From the NCBI RefSeq assembly GCF_003027925.1, contig NZ_PYPS01000041.1:1-64000 (forward strand): DNA of 64,000 nucleotides. The letters are read 5' to 3'. Source of the stretch: Micromonospora sp. RP3T. GTDB lineage: Bacteria; Actinomycetota; Actinomycetes; Mycobacteriales; Micromonosporaceae. The notes beneath the pieces were generated by a model that was not told the DNA's origin, did not search any database, and was given only the letters and a program-made list of their open reading frames with translations. Below, in pieces: positions 16,057 through 24,086 of the stretch (position 1 is the stretch's first letter; each line of letters starts with the position of its first letter). The translations under genes were made by a program, and so were the position numbers.

Positions 16057-16130
16057 CGGCTGCCGCCGCCGGCGGGGAGGGGCCGTCCGCCGACCCGCCG
16101 GCTCGGTGAGCGGAACGGGCGGGGCGCTGT

Positions 16131-16136
16131 CAGGAT
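16131..16136 (+). promoter_or_regulatory. -10-like hexamer, leaderless RNB gene
   Basis: CAGGAT lies exactly 7 nt before GTG 16144; no ribosome binding site is present. Confidence 0.5.
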
Positions 16137-16143
16137 TGACCGC

Positions 16144-17580
16144 GTGGTCATCCGACGCGTACTGGCGCCCCGCATCGACTTCGGCGCGCTGCGCCGCGAG
16201 CTGGGACTGCCCGAGAGCTTCCCGCCCGCGGCGCAGCGCGAGGCCGACGACGCGGCCACCGCGCCGCTGCCGGCCGTCGCCGACCGGACCGACGTCCCGT
16301 TCGTCACCGTCGACCCGGCGACCTCGCGCGACCTCGACCAGGCCATGCACCTCGCCCGCCGCGCCGGCGGCGGCTACCGCGTCCGGTACGCGATAGCCGA
16401 CGTCCTCACCCACGTCCGCCCCGGCGGTGAACTGGAGGCGGAGACCTGGCGTCGCGGCCAGACCGTCTACCTGCCGGACGGCAACGTGCCGTTGCACCCG
16501 CACACGCTCAGCGAGGGCGCGGCCAGCCTGCTGCCCGACGTCGACCGGGCCGCCGTGCTCTGGACCATCGACCTCGACGCCGACGGCGGCACCGTCGCGG
16601 TAACGCTCGAACGGGCCCGGGTCCGCAGCCGCGCCAAACTCGACTACGGCGGCGTGCAGCGCGACGCCGACGCCGGCCGGCTGCCCGAGCCGATCGCGCT
16701 GCTGCCCGAGATCGGCGCGCTGCTCACCGAGCGCGGGCTGCGCCGCGGCGCGATCAACCTGCCGCTGCCCGAGCAGGACGTCGAGCCCGACGGCGACGGA
16801 TGGCGGCTGGTGCTGCGCGGCCCCGGCCCGATGGAGGAGCACAACGCCCAGATCTCGCTGCTGACCGGCATGGCCGCCGCCGACATCATGCTCGCCGGCC
16901 GGATCGGGCTGCTACGGACCATGCCCCGCCCCCGGTCGGAGGCGGTCGACCGGCTGCGGCTGGCCGCCGGCCCGCTCGGCGTGCCCTGGCCGGACGGCAC
17001 GTCGGTCGGTCGGGTGCTCGCCGGGCTGGACGCGTCGCAGCCCCGGGCCGCCGCGTTCGTCGACCAGGCCGCCGAGCTGATGCGCGGGGCCGCGTACACC
17101 GCCTTCGACGGCGCGGTGCCCGAGCAGCCGGAGCACGGCGGGGTGGCCGCCGCGTACGCGCACGTCACGGCGCCGCTGCGCCGGCTCGCCGACCGGTACG
17201 CCACCGAGGTCTGCCTGGCCCTGCACGACGGCCGGGAGGTGCCCGCGCACGTCCGCGCGGCGCTGCCGAAGCTGCCGGAGGTGATGGCGGCGACCGACCG
17301 GACGGCCGGCGCGGCCACCCGCGGCGCGATCGAGCTGGCCGAGGCGGTGCTGCTGGCGCCCCGGGTGGGGGAGACGTTCGAGGCGGCGGTGCTGGACGTG
17401 GACGAGCCGCGACCGGCGGGCAACGGCCGGCCCGGCCGCCCGCCGGGCGGCACGGTCGCGCTGGACGAGCCGCCGGTACGGGCCCGCTGCATCGGGGAAC
17501 TGCCGCTGGGCGAGCGCGTCCGGGTCCGGCTGACCGTCGCCGACCCAGCCGAGCGGAAGGTCGCCTTCGAACGCGCCTGA
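16144..17580 (+). CDS. RNB-domain (RNase II family) ribonuclease
   Basis: A 478-residue protein. The RNB catalytic domain begins near residue 55 with FVTVDPATSRDLDQAMHL, whose aspartates bind the catalytic metal. It continues through YLPDGNVPLHPHTLSEGAASLLPDVDR and ends near HVTAPLRRLADRY. It lacks the N-terminal cold-shock and C-terminal S1 domains of RNase R, so it is the short actinobacterial type. Expected activity is processive 3'-5' exonucleolysis of single-stranded RNA. It follows the histone-like gene by 87 bp. Confidence 0.87.
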   Translation: MVIRRVLAPRIDFGALRRELGLPESFPPAAQREADDAATAPLPAVADRTDVPFVTVDPATSRDLDQAMHLARRAGGGYRVRYAIADVLTHVRPGGELEAETWRRGQTVYLPDGNVPLHPHTLSEGAASLLPDVDRAAVLWTIDLDADGGTVAVTLERARVRSRAKLDYGGVQRDADAGRLPEPIALLPEIGALLTERGLRRGAINLPLPEQDVEPDGDGWRLVLRGPGPMEEHNAQISLLTGMAAADIMLAGRIGLLRTMPRPRSEAVDRLRLAAGPLGVPWPDGTSVGRVLAGLDASQPRAAAFVDQAAELMRGAAYTAFDGAVPEQPEHGGVAAAYAHVTAPLRRLADRYATEVCLALHDGREVPAHVRAALPKLPEVMAATDRTAGAATRGAIELAEAVLLAPRVGETFEAAVLDVDEPRPAGNGRPGRPPGGTVALDEPPVRARCIGELPLGERVRVRLTVADPAERKVAFERA

Positions 17581-17695
17581 CCGGGGTCGGGGTACGGCTC
17601 CGGTCTCCGCCCGCGCGTCCGCCCGGCCGTTGTCGTCCTCACGCGCGCGGGCATTGTCACAGCGTCTCGGCGCGCGGTGCGCCGCCGCTCTTTGC

Positions 17696-17701
17696 GAGGA
17701 T
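17696..17701 (+). promoter_or_regulatory. -10-like hexamer, leaderless npdG
   Basis: GAGGAT ends 6 nt before ATG 17708. Confidence 0.45.
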
Positions 17702-17707
17702 GGCCGC

Positions 17708-18406
17708 ATGGCTTACGACGCGACCACGCTGCCCGACATCTCCGGGCTCACCGTCGGCATCATCGGGGGCACCGGTGACCAGGGCCGAGGGCTCGCCTAC
17801 CGGTTCGCGCGGGCCGGCCAGACCGTGCTGATCGGCTCCCGCACGGCCGAGCGGGCCGCCGAGGCCGCGGCCGAGATCGCCGCGCTGCCCGGCGTGCCGG
17901 CCGACGCCACGGTCACCGGCGCCGGCAACGACGAGGTCGCCCGGCGCAGCGACGTGGTGATCGTCGCGGTGCCGTGGGACGGGCACGCCGCCACCCTCAC
18001 CGCGCTCGCCGAGCCGCTGGCCGGCAAGATCGTGGTGGACTGCGTCAACCCGCTCGGCTTCGACAAGCAGGGCCCGTACGCGCTCACCGTGGCCGAGGGC
18101 AGCGCCGTGCAGCAGGCCGCCGCGCTGCTGCCCGACTCCCGGGTCTGCGCCGCGTTCAACCACGTCAGCGCGCCGCTGCTGGCCGACCCGGAGGTCGACC
18201 GGATCGACCTCGACGTGCTGATCTGCACCGAGGACCGGGACCTGATCGGCGTGGTCGCCGCGCTGGCCACCCGGATCCCCGGCATGCGCGGCATCTACGC
18301 CGGCCGCCTGCGCAACGCCCACCAGATCGAGGCGTTCACCGCGAACCTGATCGCGATCAACAAGCGCTACAAGGCACACGCCGGCATCCGGGTTACGGAT
18401 CTCTGA
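17708..18406 (+). CDS. npdG: NADPH-dependent F420 reductase
   Basis: A 232-residue F420H2:NADP+ oxidoreductase that shuttles hydride between coenzyme F420 and NADP. The N-terminal Rossmann loop is GIIGGTGDQGRGLAYRFA, and GSRTAERA fits NADP preference. VDCVNPLGFDKQGPY and the C-terminal AFTANLIAINKRYKAHAGIRVTDL are family hallmarks. ATG 17708 is preferred to the longer open frame. It is a monocistronic gene whose end faces panB across a dispersed repeat. It shows that the host makes F420. Confidence 0.9.
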   Translation: MAYDATTLPDISGLTVGIIGGTGDQGRGLAYRFARAGQTVLIGSRTAERAAEAAAEIAALPGVPADATVTGAGNDEVARRSDVVIVAVPWDGHAATLTALAEPLAGKIVVDCVNPLGFDKQGPYALTVAEGSAVQQAAALLPDSRVCAAFNHVSAPLLADPEVDRIDLDVLICTEDRDLIGVVAALATRIPGMRGIYAGRLRNAHQIEAFTANLIAINKRYKAHAGIRVTDL

Positions 18407-18422
18407 CCGGCGTCGCCTCGCG

Positions 18423-18506
18423 GTTAGGCGGGGGCCCCGCTTAACAGTCGGGTGTTAAGCGGGGCCCCCGCCTCTACCGAATGCGTTAAGCGGGGCCCCC
18501 GCCTTA
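18423..18506. repeat. Dispersed GC-rich repeat, copy A
   Basis: Three units of the GTTA(A/G)GCGGGGCCCC family (from 18423, 18454 and 18485) in alternating orientation, able to fold into strong hairpins. The copy fills the gap between the converging npdG and panB genes and is probably a bidirectional terminator. Five more copies occur in this window. Confidence 0.8.
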
Positions 18507-18512
18507 CCTCTC

Positions 18513-19358
18513 TCAGAAGGTGTGCTCGGGGGCGGGGAACTCGCCGCCGCGAACCTCGTCGGCGAACCGGCGGGTGGCGTCGGTCAACGCGCCGGCCAGG
18601 TCGGCGTAGCGCTTGACGAACCGCGGCGCGCGGCCGGTGCGCAACCCGGCCATGTCCTGCCAGACCAGCACCTGACCGTCGGTGTCCGGGCCGGCCCCGA
18701 TGCCGACCGTGGGGATGGACAGCTCACCGGTGACCCGCTTGGCCACCTCGCCGGGCACCATCTCCAGCACCACCGCGAACGCGCCCGCCTCGGCCACCGC
18801 CCGCGCGTCCGCGAACACCTCCTCGGCCGTGTCGCCCCGGCCCTGCACCCGGTACCCGCCCAGCGTGTGCTCGCTCTGCGGGGTGAACCCGATGTGCGCC
18901 ATCACCGGGATGCCGGCGCCGACGATCGCCTCGATCTGCGCCGCGCAGCGCCGGCCGCCCTCCAGCTTCACCGCGTGGCAGCCGCCCTCCTTCATGAACC
19001 GCACCGCGGTCCGCAGCGCCTGCGCCGGCCCCTCCTCGTACGAGCCGAACGGCAGGTCGCCGACGACCAGCGAGTGCGTCGTGGCGCGTACCACGGCACG
19101 GACCAGCGGTAGCAGCTCCTCGGCGGTCACCGGCAGCGTGGTCTCGTAGCCGAACACGTTGTTCGCGGCCGAGTCGCCGACCAGCAGCACCGGAATCCCC
19201 GCCCGGTCGAAGATCGAGGCGGTGTACTGGTCGTACGAGGTGAGCATGGCCCACCGCTCGCCGCGCTCCTTGGCGGCGATCAGGTCGCGGGTGCGGATCC
19301 GCCGGGTGGCCGGCCCGCCGTAGAGGGCGGTCACCTCGGTCGGGGTGGACTCCACCAT
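18513..19358 (-). CDS. panB: 3-methyl-2-oxobutanoate hydroxymethyltransferase
   Basis: 281 residues, the normal length for PanB, which transfers a hydroxymethyl group from methylene-THF to 2-oxoisovalerate in pantothenate synthesis. Hallmarks: MLTSYDQYTASIFDRAGIPVLLVGDSA (metal-binding Asp), VVGDLPFGSYE, VKLEGG, VMAHIGFTPQS and IPTVGIGAGPDTDGQVLVWQD. The cytoplasmic enzyme binds Mg2+. ATG 19358 has AAGGAGA upstream. No panC or panD adjoins it; nadE lies 117 bp upstream on the same strand. Confidence 0.93.
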   Translation of the reverse strand: MVESTPTEVTALYGGPATRRIRTRDLIAAKERGERWAMLTSYDQYTASIFDRAGIPVLLVGDSAANNVFGYETTLPVTAEELLPLVRAVVRATTHSLVVGDLPFGSYEEGPAQALRTAVRFMKEGGCHAVKLEGGRRCAAQIEAIVGAGIPVMAHIGFTPQSEHTLGGYRVQGRGDTAEEVFADARAVAEAGAFAVVLEMVPGEVAKRVTGELSIPTVGIGAGPDTDGQVLVWQDMAGLRTGRAPRFVKRYADLAGALTDATRRFADEVRGGEFPAPEHTF

Positions 19359-19475
19359 GACAATCTCCTTCCTCGAGGCCGCGCACGCGGTCCCCGGGTT
19401 CCCCGCGATCGTCGCACCGGGCGGCCGGTCGGGGGCAGGCCGGAGTGGAGGAATTCACTCCCGACGCGGGCGCGC

Positions 19476-21236
19476 TCAGCCGTCCTCGCGCCAGCGGTTG
19501 GTGATCGGCAGCCGCCGGTCCCGCCCGAACGCCTTCATGGAAATCTTGGTGCCGGGCGCGGACTGCCGCCGCTTGTACTCGGCGGTATCCACCATCCGCA
19601 GCACCTTGTCGACCACCGCCGGGTCGTGACCGGACTCGACCAGGCCGTCCCGGCCCAGGTCGCCGTCGACGTACCCGATCAGGATCGGGTCGAGCACGTC
19701 GTAGTCGGGCAGCGTGTCGCTGTCGAGCTGGCCGGGGCTCAACTCGGCCGACGGCGGCTTGCCGATCGAGTTCTCCGGGATCGGCGGCGTCTCGCCGCGC
19801 CGTTCCGCGTCCGCGTTGCGCCACTTCGCCAGCCGCCAGACCAGCGTCTTCCACACGTCCTTGACCGGGTTGTAGCCGCCGACCGAGTCGCCGTAGAGCG
19901 TCGAGTAGCCCACCGCCAGCTCGCTCTTGTTGCCGGTGGTCAGCACCAGGTGGCCCTCCTGGTTCGACAGCGCCATCAGGATCACGCCGCGGACCCGGGC
20001 CTGGAGGTTCTCCACCGCCACGCCGGACAACGACATGTTGGCCAGGAACGTGTCGACCATCGGCTGGATCGGCTCGATGCGGTAGTCCAGGCCGGTGCGC
20101 TTGGCCAGCTCCTCGGCATCGGTGCGGGAGTGCTCCGAGGAGTGCTGGCTGGGCATCGAGACACCGACCACCCGGCGCGGGCCGAGCGCGTCCACCGCCA
20201 GCGCCGCGGCCACCGCCGAGTCGATGCCGCCGGAGAGCCCGAGCACCACCGAGGGGAACCGGTTCTTGTCGGCGTAGTCGCGCAGGCCCAGCACCAGCGC
20301 CTGCCACACCTCCGCCTCGTCGGCGACCGGCTCGATGATCCCGCCGGTCGCCGCCGGCCCGGTCGGCGCGGCCGGGACCGCCGGCACCTCGTGCCGGACC
20401 AGCCGCATCCCGTCGGCCAGGTCGGTGGCGCCGCCGCTCGCCGCCGGCGGCGCCGGCAGCTCCACGTCGTGCACCAGCAGGTGCTCGACGAACTGCGGCG
20501 CCCGGGCCAGCAGCGTGCCGTCGGCGGCCACGATCAACGAGTCGCCGTCGTAGACCAGCTCGTCCTGGCCGCCGACCATGTTCACGTACGCGATGGCCGC
20601 GCCCGCCTCGGCGGCGCGCCGACGCACCAGCGGCAGCCGCGCGTCGTCCTTGTTCAGCTCGTACGGCGAGCCGTTGATGCTGAGCACCAGCCCGACGCCG
20701 GCCTGCCGGGCCACCGCGAACGGCCCGCCGGCCTGCCACAGGTCCTCGCAGATGGTCAGCGCCACGTCGACACCGCCCACCCGCACCACGGTCAGCGTGT
20801 CGCCGGGCACGAAGTAGCGGTCCTCGTCGAACACCCCGTAGTTGGGCAGGTGGTGCTTGAAGTAGGTGGCCACCACCTCGCCGCGGTGCAGCAGCGCCGC
20901 CGCGTTGCGGGCCCCCCGGCCCGGCTCGGCGTCGGCGCTGACCTGCGGCGGCCCGTCCGCGTCCAGGTAGCCGACCAGCACCGGCAGCTCGCCGAGGCCG
21001 TCGTCGGCCAGGTCGGCGGCGAGCCGGTGCAGCGCGGCCCGGGACGCGGCGACGAAGGACCGGCGGAAGACCAGGTCCTCGACCGGGTAGCCGGTCAGCA
21101 TCAGCTCGGGGAAGAGCGCGAGCTGGGCGCCGGAGTCAGCGGCCTTGCGGGTCCACGCGCGGACCCGGTCGGCGTTGCCGGTGAGGTCGCCGACCGTCGG
21201 GTTGACCTGGCACAGGGCGAGACGCAGGGTGGGCAT
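19476..21236 (-). CDS. nadE: Glutamine-dependent NAD+ synthetase
   Basis: A 586-residue two-domain enzyme. An N-terminal nitrilase-type glutaminase has the Glu-Lys-Cys triad in the regions PELMLTGYP, KHHLPNYGVFDE and ICEDLW. A C-terminal NAD synthetase (LGLSGGIDSAVAAALAV P-loop; MPSQHSSEHS) amidates nicotinic acid adenine dinucleotide. The length matches shorter bacterial two-domain NadE forms. ATG 21236 is chosen; the open frame upstream is not conserved. ATCTTG at 21243-21248 reads as CAAGAT on this strand, 6 nt from the start, suggesting a leaderless mRNA. Confidence 0.93.
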   Translation of the reverse strand: MPTLRLALCQVNPTVGDLTGNADRVRAWTRKAADSGAQLALFPELMLTGYPVEDLVFRRSFVAASRAALHRLAADLADDGLGELPVLVGYLDADGPPQVSADAEPGRGARNAAALLHRGEVVATYFKHHLPNYGVFDEDRYFVPGDTLTVVRVGGVDVALTICEDLWQAGGPFAVARQAGVGLVLSINGSPYELNKDDARLPLVRRRAAEAGAAIAYVNMVGGQDELVYDGDSLIVAADGTLLARAPQFVEHLLVHDVELPAPPAASGGATDLADGMRLVRHEVPAVPAAPTGPAATGGIIEPVADEAEVWQALVLGLRDYADKNRFPSVVLGLSGGIDSAVAAALAVDALGPRRVVGVSMPSQHSSEHSRTDAEELAKRTGLDYRIEPIQPMVDTFLANMSLSGVAVENLQARVRGVILMALSNQEGHLVLTTGNKSELAVGYSTLYGDSVGGYNPVKDVWKTLVWRLAKWRNADAERRGETPPIPENSIGKPPSAELSPGQLDSDTLPDYDVLDPILIGYVDGDLGRDGLVESGHDPAVVDKVLRMVDTAEYKRRQSAPGTKISMKAFGRDRRLPITNRWREDG

Positions 21237-21242
21237 GTCCCC

Positions 21243-21248
21243 ATCTTG
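21243..21248 (-). promoter_or_regulatory. -10-like hexamer, leaderless nadE
   Basis: On the minus strand CAAGAT ends 6 nt before ATG 21236. Confidence 0.45.
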
Positions 21249-21343
21249 CCCCAGTCGTCCGGCCCGGATCCGGCCGGATGCGCCGGACCCCCGCAACCGT
21301 CTCCCGGGCCGGGACACGGTAGGGCGGCGGGCCGGGGAAGGGC

Positions 21344-21359
21344 GTAACGTCGGCGTAAC
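21344..21359. promoter_or_regulatory. GlnR-like site upstream of glnA2
   Basis: GTAAC (21344-21348), six bases, then GTAAC (21355-21359). The 5-6-5 geometry equals the actinobacterial GlnR box (gTnAc-n6-GaAAc), with the second half deviating from GAAAC. It lies 75-90 bp before the glnA2 start. Confidence 0.5.
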
Positions 21360-21433
21360 GGGGTCGGTGGAGACTGAGCGGTCAGCCGGTCCGACCCGAT
21401 CGGTGGAGAACGTACGTGTCACGAGGGGTGGAT

Positions 21434-22783
21434 GTGGACCGTCAGCAGGAGTTCGTCCTCCGTACGCTGGAGGAGCGGGACATCCGTTTCGTCCGGCTGT
21501 GGTTCACCGACGTGCTCGGCACGCTCAAGAGCGTCTCGGTGGCCCCGGCGGAGCTGGAGGCGGCCTTCGAGGAGGGCATCGGCTTCGACGGCTCCGCCAT
21601 CGAGGGGTTCGCCCGGGTCTTCGAGTCGGACATGGTCGCCATGCCCGACCCGACCACGTTCCAGGTGTTCCCGTTCGAGGGCGGGGTCAGCGGCGAGAGC
21701 GCCCGGATGTTCTGCGACATCCTGCTGCCCGACGGCAGCCCCTCCTGGGCCGACCCGCGGCACGTGCTGCGCCGGATGCTCTCCCGGGCGGCCGACAAGG
21801 GCTTCACCTTCTACACCCACCCCGAGATCGAGTTCTTCCTGCTGGAGAACGGCCCGCAGGACGGCTCGGTGCCGATCCCGGTGGACACCGGCGGCTACTT
21901 CGAGCACACCACGCACGCCGTGGCGCGCGACTTCCGCCGCCAGGCGGTGCTGGCGCTGGAACGGATCGGCATCTCGGTGGAGTTCAGCCACCACGAGGTC
22001 GCCCCCGGCCAGCAGGAGATCGACCTGCGGTACGCCGACGCGCTCACCACCGCCGACAACATCATGACGTTCCGGCACGTGGTGAAGGAGGTGGCGCTCT
22101 CCACCGGCGTGCAGGCCAGCTTCATGCCGAAGCCGTTCACCGACCAGCCGGGCAACGGCATGCACACCCACCTGTCGCTGTTCGAGGGCGAGCGCAACGC
22201 GTTCCACGACGCCGGCGACCCGATGAAGCTGTCCAAGGTCGCCAAGTCGTTCATCGCCGGGCTGCTCACCCACGCCCGGGAGTACACCGCGGTCACCAAC
22301 CAGTGGGTCAACTCGTACAAGCGGCTGTTCCCGCAGGCGCTGCCGGACCGGATCACCGAGAGCCCGGCGTACGTCTGCTGGGGCCACCTGAACCGGTCCG
22401 CGCTGGTCCGCGTGCCGGCGTACGGCAAGCCGAACTCGGCCCGGGTCGAGGTCCGCTCGCTGGACTCCGCGACCAACCCCTACCTGGCCTTCGCGGTCAT
22501 GCTCGGCGCCGGCCTGAAGGGCATCGAGGAGGGCTACGAGCTGCCCCCGGGCGCCGAGGACGACGTCTGGTCGCTGAGCAGCGCCGAACGCCGCGCCATG
22601 GGCTACGAGGCGCTGCCGGAGAACCTGTCCGAGGCGATCGACGTGATGGCCGGCTCCGAGCTGGTCGCCGAGGTGCTCGGCGAGCACGTCTTCGACTTCT
22701 TCCTGCGCAACAAGCGGGCCGAGTGGGAGCAGTACCGCCGCGAGGTCACCCCCTACGAGCGGCAGCGCTACCTCTCCCTCTAG
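21434..22783 (+). CDS. glnA2: GlnA2-type glutamine synthetase homologue (gamma-glutamylpolyamine synthetase-like)
   Basis: A 449-residue member of the GS family. The N-terminus (RQQEFVLRTLEERDIRFVRLWFTDVLG) and GFDGSAIEGFARVFESDM match actinobacterial GlnA2 rather than GlnA1. In Streptomyces GlnA2 glutamylates polyamines instead of ammonia. Catalytic motifs include EIEFFLLENG, HHEVAPGQQEIDLRYADA and MHTHLSLF. The adenylylation-site Tyr of GlnA1 is replaced by Trp (EDDVWSLS), so GlnE should not modify it. GTG 21434 gives the homologous start; GTG 21416 is also possible. Confidence 0.88.
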   Translation: MDRQQEFVLRTLEERDIRFVRLWFTDVLGTLKSVSVAPAELEAAFEEGIGFDGSAIEGFARVFESDMVAMPDPTTFQVFPFEGGVSGESARMFCDILLPDGSPSWADPRHVLRRMLSRAADKGFTFYTHPEIEFFLLENGPQDGSVPIPVDTGGYFEHTTHAVARDFRRQAVLALERIGISVEFSHHEVAPGQQEIDLRYADALTTADNIMTFRHVVKEVALSTGVQASFMPKPFTDQPGNGMHTHLSLFEGERNAFHDAGDPMKLSKVAKSFIAGLLTHAREYTAVTNQWVNSYKRLFPQALPDRITESPAYVCWGHLNRSALVRVPAYGKPNSARVEVRSLDSATNPYLAFAVMLGAGLKGIEEGYELPPGAEDDVWSLSSAERRAMGYEALPENLSEAIDVMAGSELVAEVLGEHVFDFFLRNKRAEWEQYRREVTPYERQRYLSL

Positions 22784-22865
22784 ATCGAGTTTGCGCGGTG
22801 CCGCTATCGTCTGCGGCACCGCCCGCGCACCCGCGCCCGGGCGGGTGGAGCCGGGGAGGCGTTCG

Positions 22866-23291
22866 GTGCTGGAAGACCTGCTCAACGGGGCGTGGCAGAG
22901 CATCGTGTTCGGGGTGGTGGGGGTGGCGTTGATGGCCGCCGGATTCCTGCTCGTCGACCTGCTCACCCCGGGCAAGCTGCGCGAGCTGATCTGGACGCGC
23001 CGCAACGGCAACGCCGCGCTGCTGCTCGCCGCCAACCAGCTCGGCATCGCCGGCATCGTCTTCACGGCGGTGCTGACCAGCTACAGCTCGTTCGCCAAGG
23101 GGCTGGCCTCCACTGTCATCTTCGGGCTGGTCGGCCTGCTGGTGATGGCGCTGGCCTTCCTGGTGCTGGACCTGCTCACGCCGGGCCGCCTCGGCGACGT
23201 CATCGCCGCCGACGAGCCGCACCCGGCGGCCCGGGTCAGCGCCGCCACCCACTTCGGCGCCGCGCTGATCGTCTGCGCCTGTATCGCCTGA
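22866..23291 (+). CDS. DUF350 membrane protein
   Basis: A 141-residue inner-membrane protein with four hydrophobic segments arranged as an internal duplication. The cytoplasmic-side motif LLVDLLTPGKLRELI is repeated as LVLDLLTPGRLGDVI, typical of DUF350. GTG 22866 has GGGGAGG upstream. Function unknown; DUF350 proteins are often found with stress or glutathionylspermidine-like genes. It directly follows glnA2 (83 bp) on the same strand. Confidence 0.8.
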   Translation: MLEDLLNGAWQSIVFGVVGVALMAAGFLLVDLLTPGKLRELIWTRRNGNAALLLAANQLGIAGIVFTAVLTSYSSFAKGLASTVIFGLVGLLVMALAFLVLDLLTPGRLGDVIAADEPHPAARVSAATHFGAALIVCACIA

Positions 23292-23312
23292 CCGACTGTC
23301 GGACCCGGGGCA

Positions 23313-23318
23313 TAGCGT
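23313..23318 (+). promoter_or_regulatory. -10-like hexamer, leaderless WYL regulator
   Basis: TAGCGT ends 7 nt before GTG 23326. Confidence 0.5.
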
Positions 23319-23325
23319 CCGGGAC

Positions 23326-24018
23326 GTGAACCGCACCGACCGTCTCTACGCCCTGGCCGAGGAGCTGCGCGCGGTGTCGCCGCGCCCGCGCAGCGCGCGC
23401 TGGCTGGCCCGCCGCTTCGAGGTCAGCACCCGCACCGTCGAGCGCGACATCGCCGCGCTCCAGGGTGCCGGGGTGCCGATCTGGGCCGAGCCGGGCCGCA
23501 CCGGTGGCTACGTGGTCGACCGCGCCCGCACGCTGCCGCCGGTCAACCTGACCCCGGCCGAGGCGGTGGCGATGGCCGTGGCGCTGCACCGGCTGGGCGG
23601 CTCCCCGTTCGCCCCGGCGGCCGGCGCGGCGCTGCGCAAACTGGTCGCGGTGATGCCGCCCGCCGCGGTGGCCGAGGCGCACCGGCTCGCCGGCCGGGTG
23701 CACCTGGTCGGCGACGGGCCGGGCACTCCGGTCCCGGCCGCCGTCGCCGACGCGGTCGCCGCCGGGCGGGTGCTGCGCCTGCGGTACGCCGACCGCGACG
23801 GCACGGATACGGCGCGCGACGTGGAGCCGCTGGGCTACCTGGGCAACGCGACGCACTGGTACCTGGTGGCCTGGTGCCGGCTGCGCGACGGGCTGCGTTG
23901 CTTCCGCACCGACCGGATCCGCTCGGTGCGCCCGCTGGCCGAGCCGGTGACCCGGGAGCTGCGCCTCGACGACCTCGACCTCCCGGTCGACCGGCTGCGC
24001 CCGCTCAGCCTGGTCTGA
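23326..24018 (+). CDS. HTH/WYL-domain regulator (YafY-like)
   Basis: 230 residues. The N-terminal DeoR-type HTH reads RSARWLARRFEVSTRTVERDIAALQGAGVPIWAEPGRTGGYVVD. A C-terminal WYL domain is shown by VLRLRYADRDG, VEPLGYLGNATHWYLVAWCRLRDGLRCFRTDRI. WYL domains sense nucleic-acid or nucleotide ligands and often regulate defence loci. Here the NACHT NTPase gene follows 68 bp downstream on the same strand, so it is a candidate regulator of that gene, though no shared transcript is proven. Confidence 0.87.
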   Translation: MNRTDRLYALAEELRAVSPRPRSARWLARRFEVSTRTVERDIAALQGAGVPIWAEPGRTGGYVVDRARTLPPVNLTPAEAVAMAVALHRLGGSPFAPAAGAALRKLVAVMPPAAVAEAHRLAGRVHLVGDGPGTPVPAAVADAVAAGRVLRLRYADRDGTDTARDVEPLGYLGNATHWYLVAWCRLRDGLRCFRTDRIRSVRPLAEPVTRELRLDDLDLPVDRLRPLSLV

Positions 24019-24086
24019 AACCCGACAGCGTCTCCGGTTCGGATGGGGGACGCTGGCGGGTCTGCCGTCCCCGGGGAGGAACGCCG

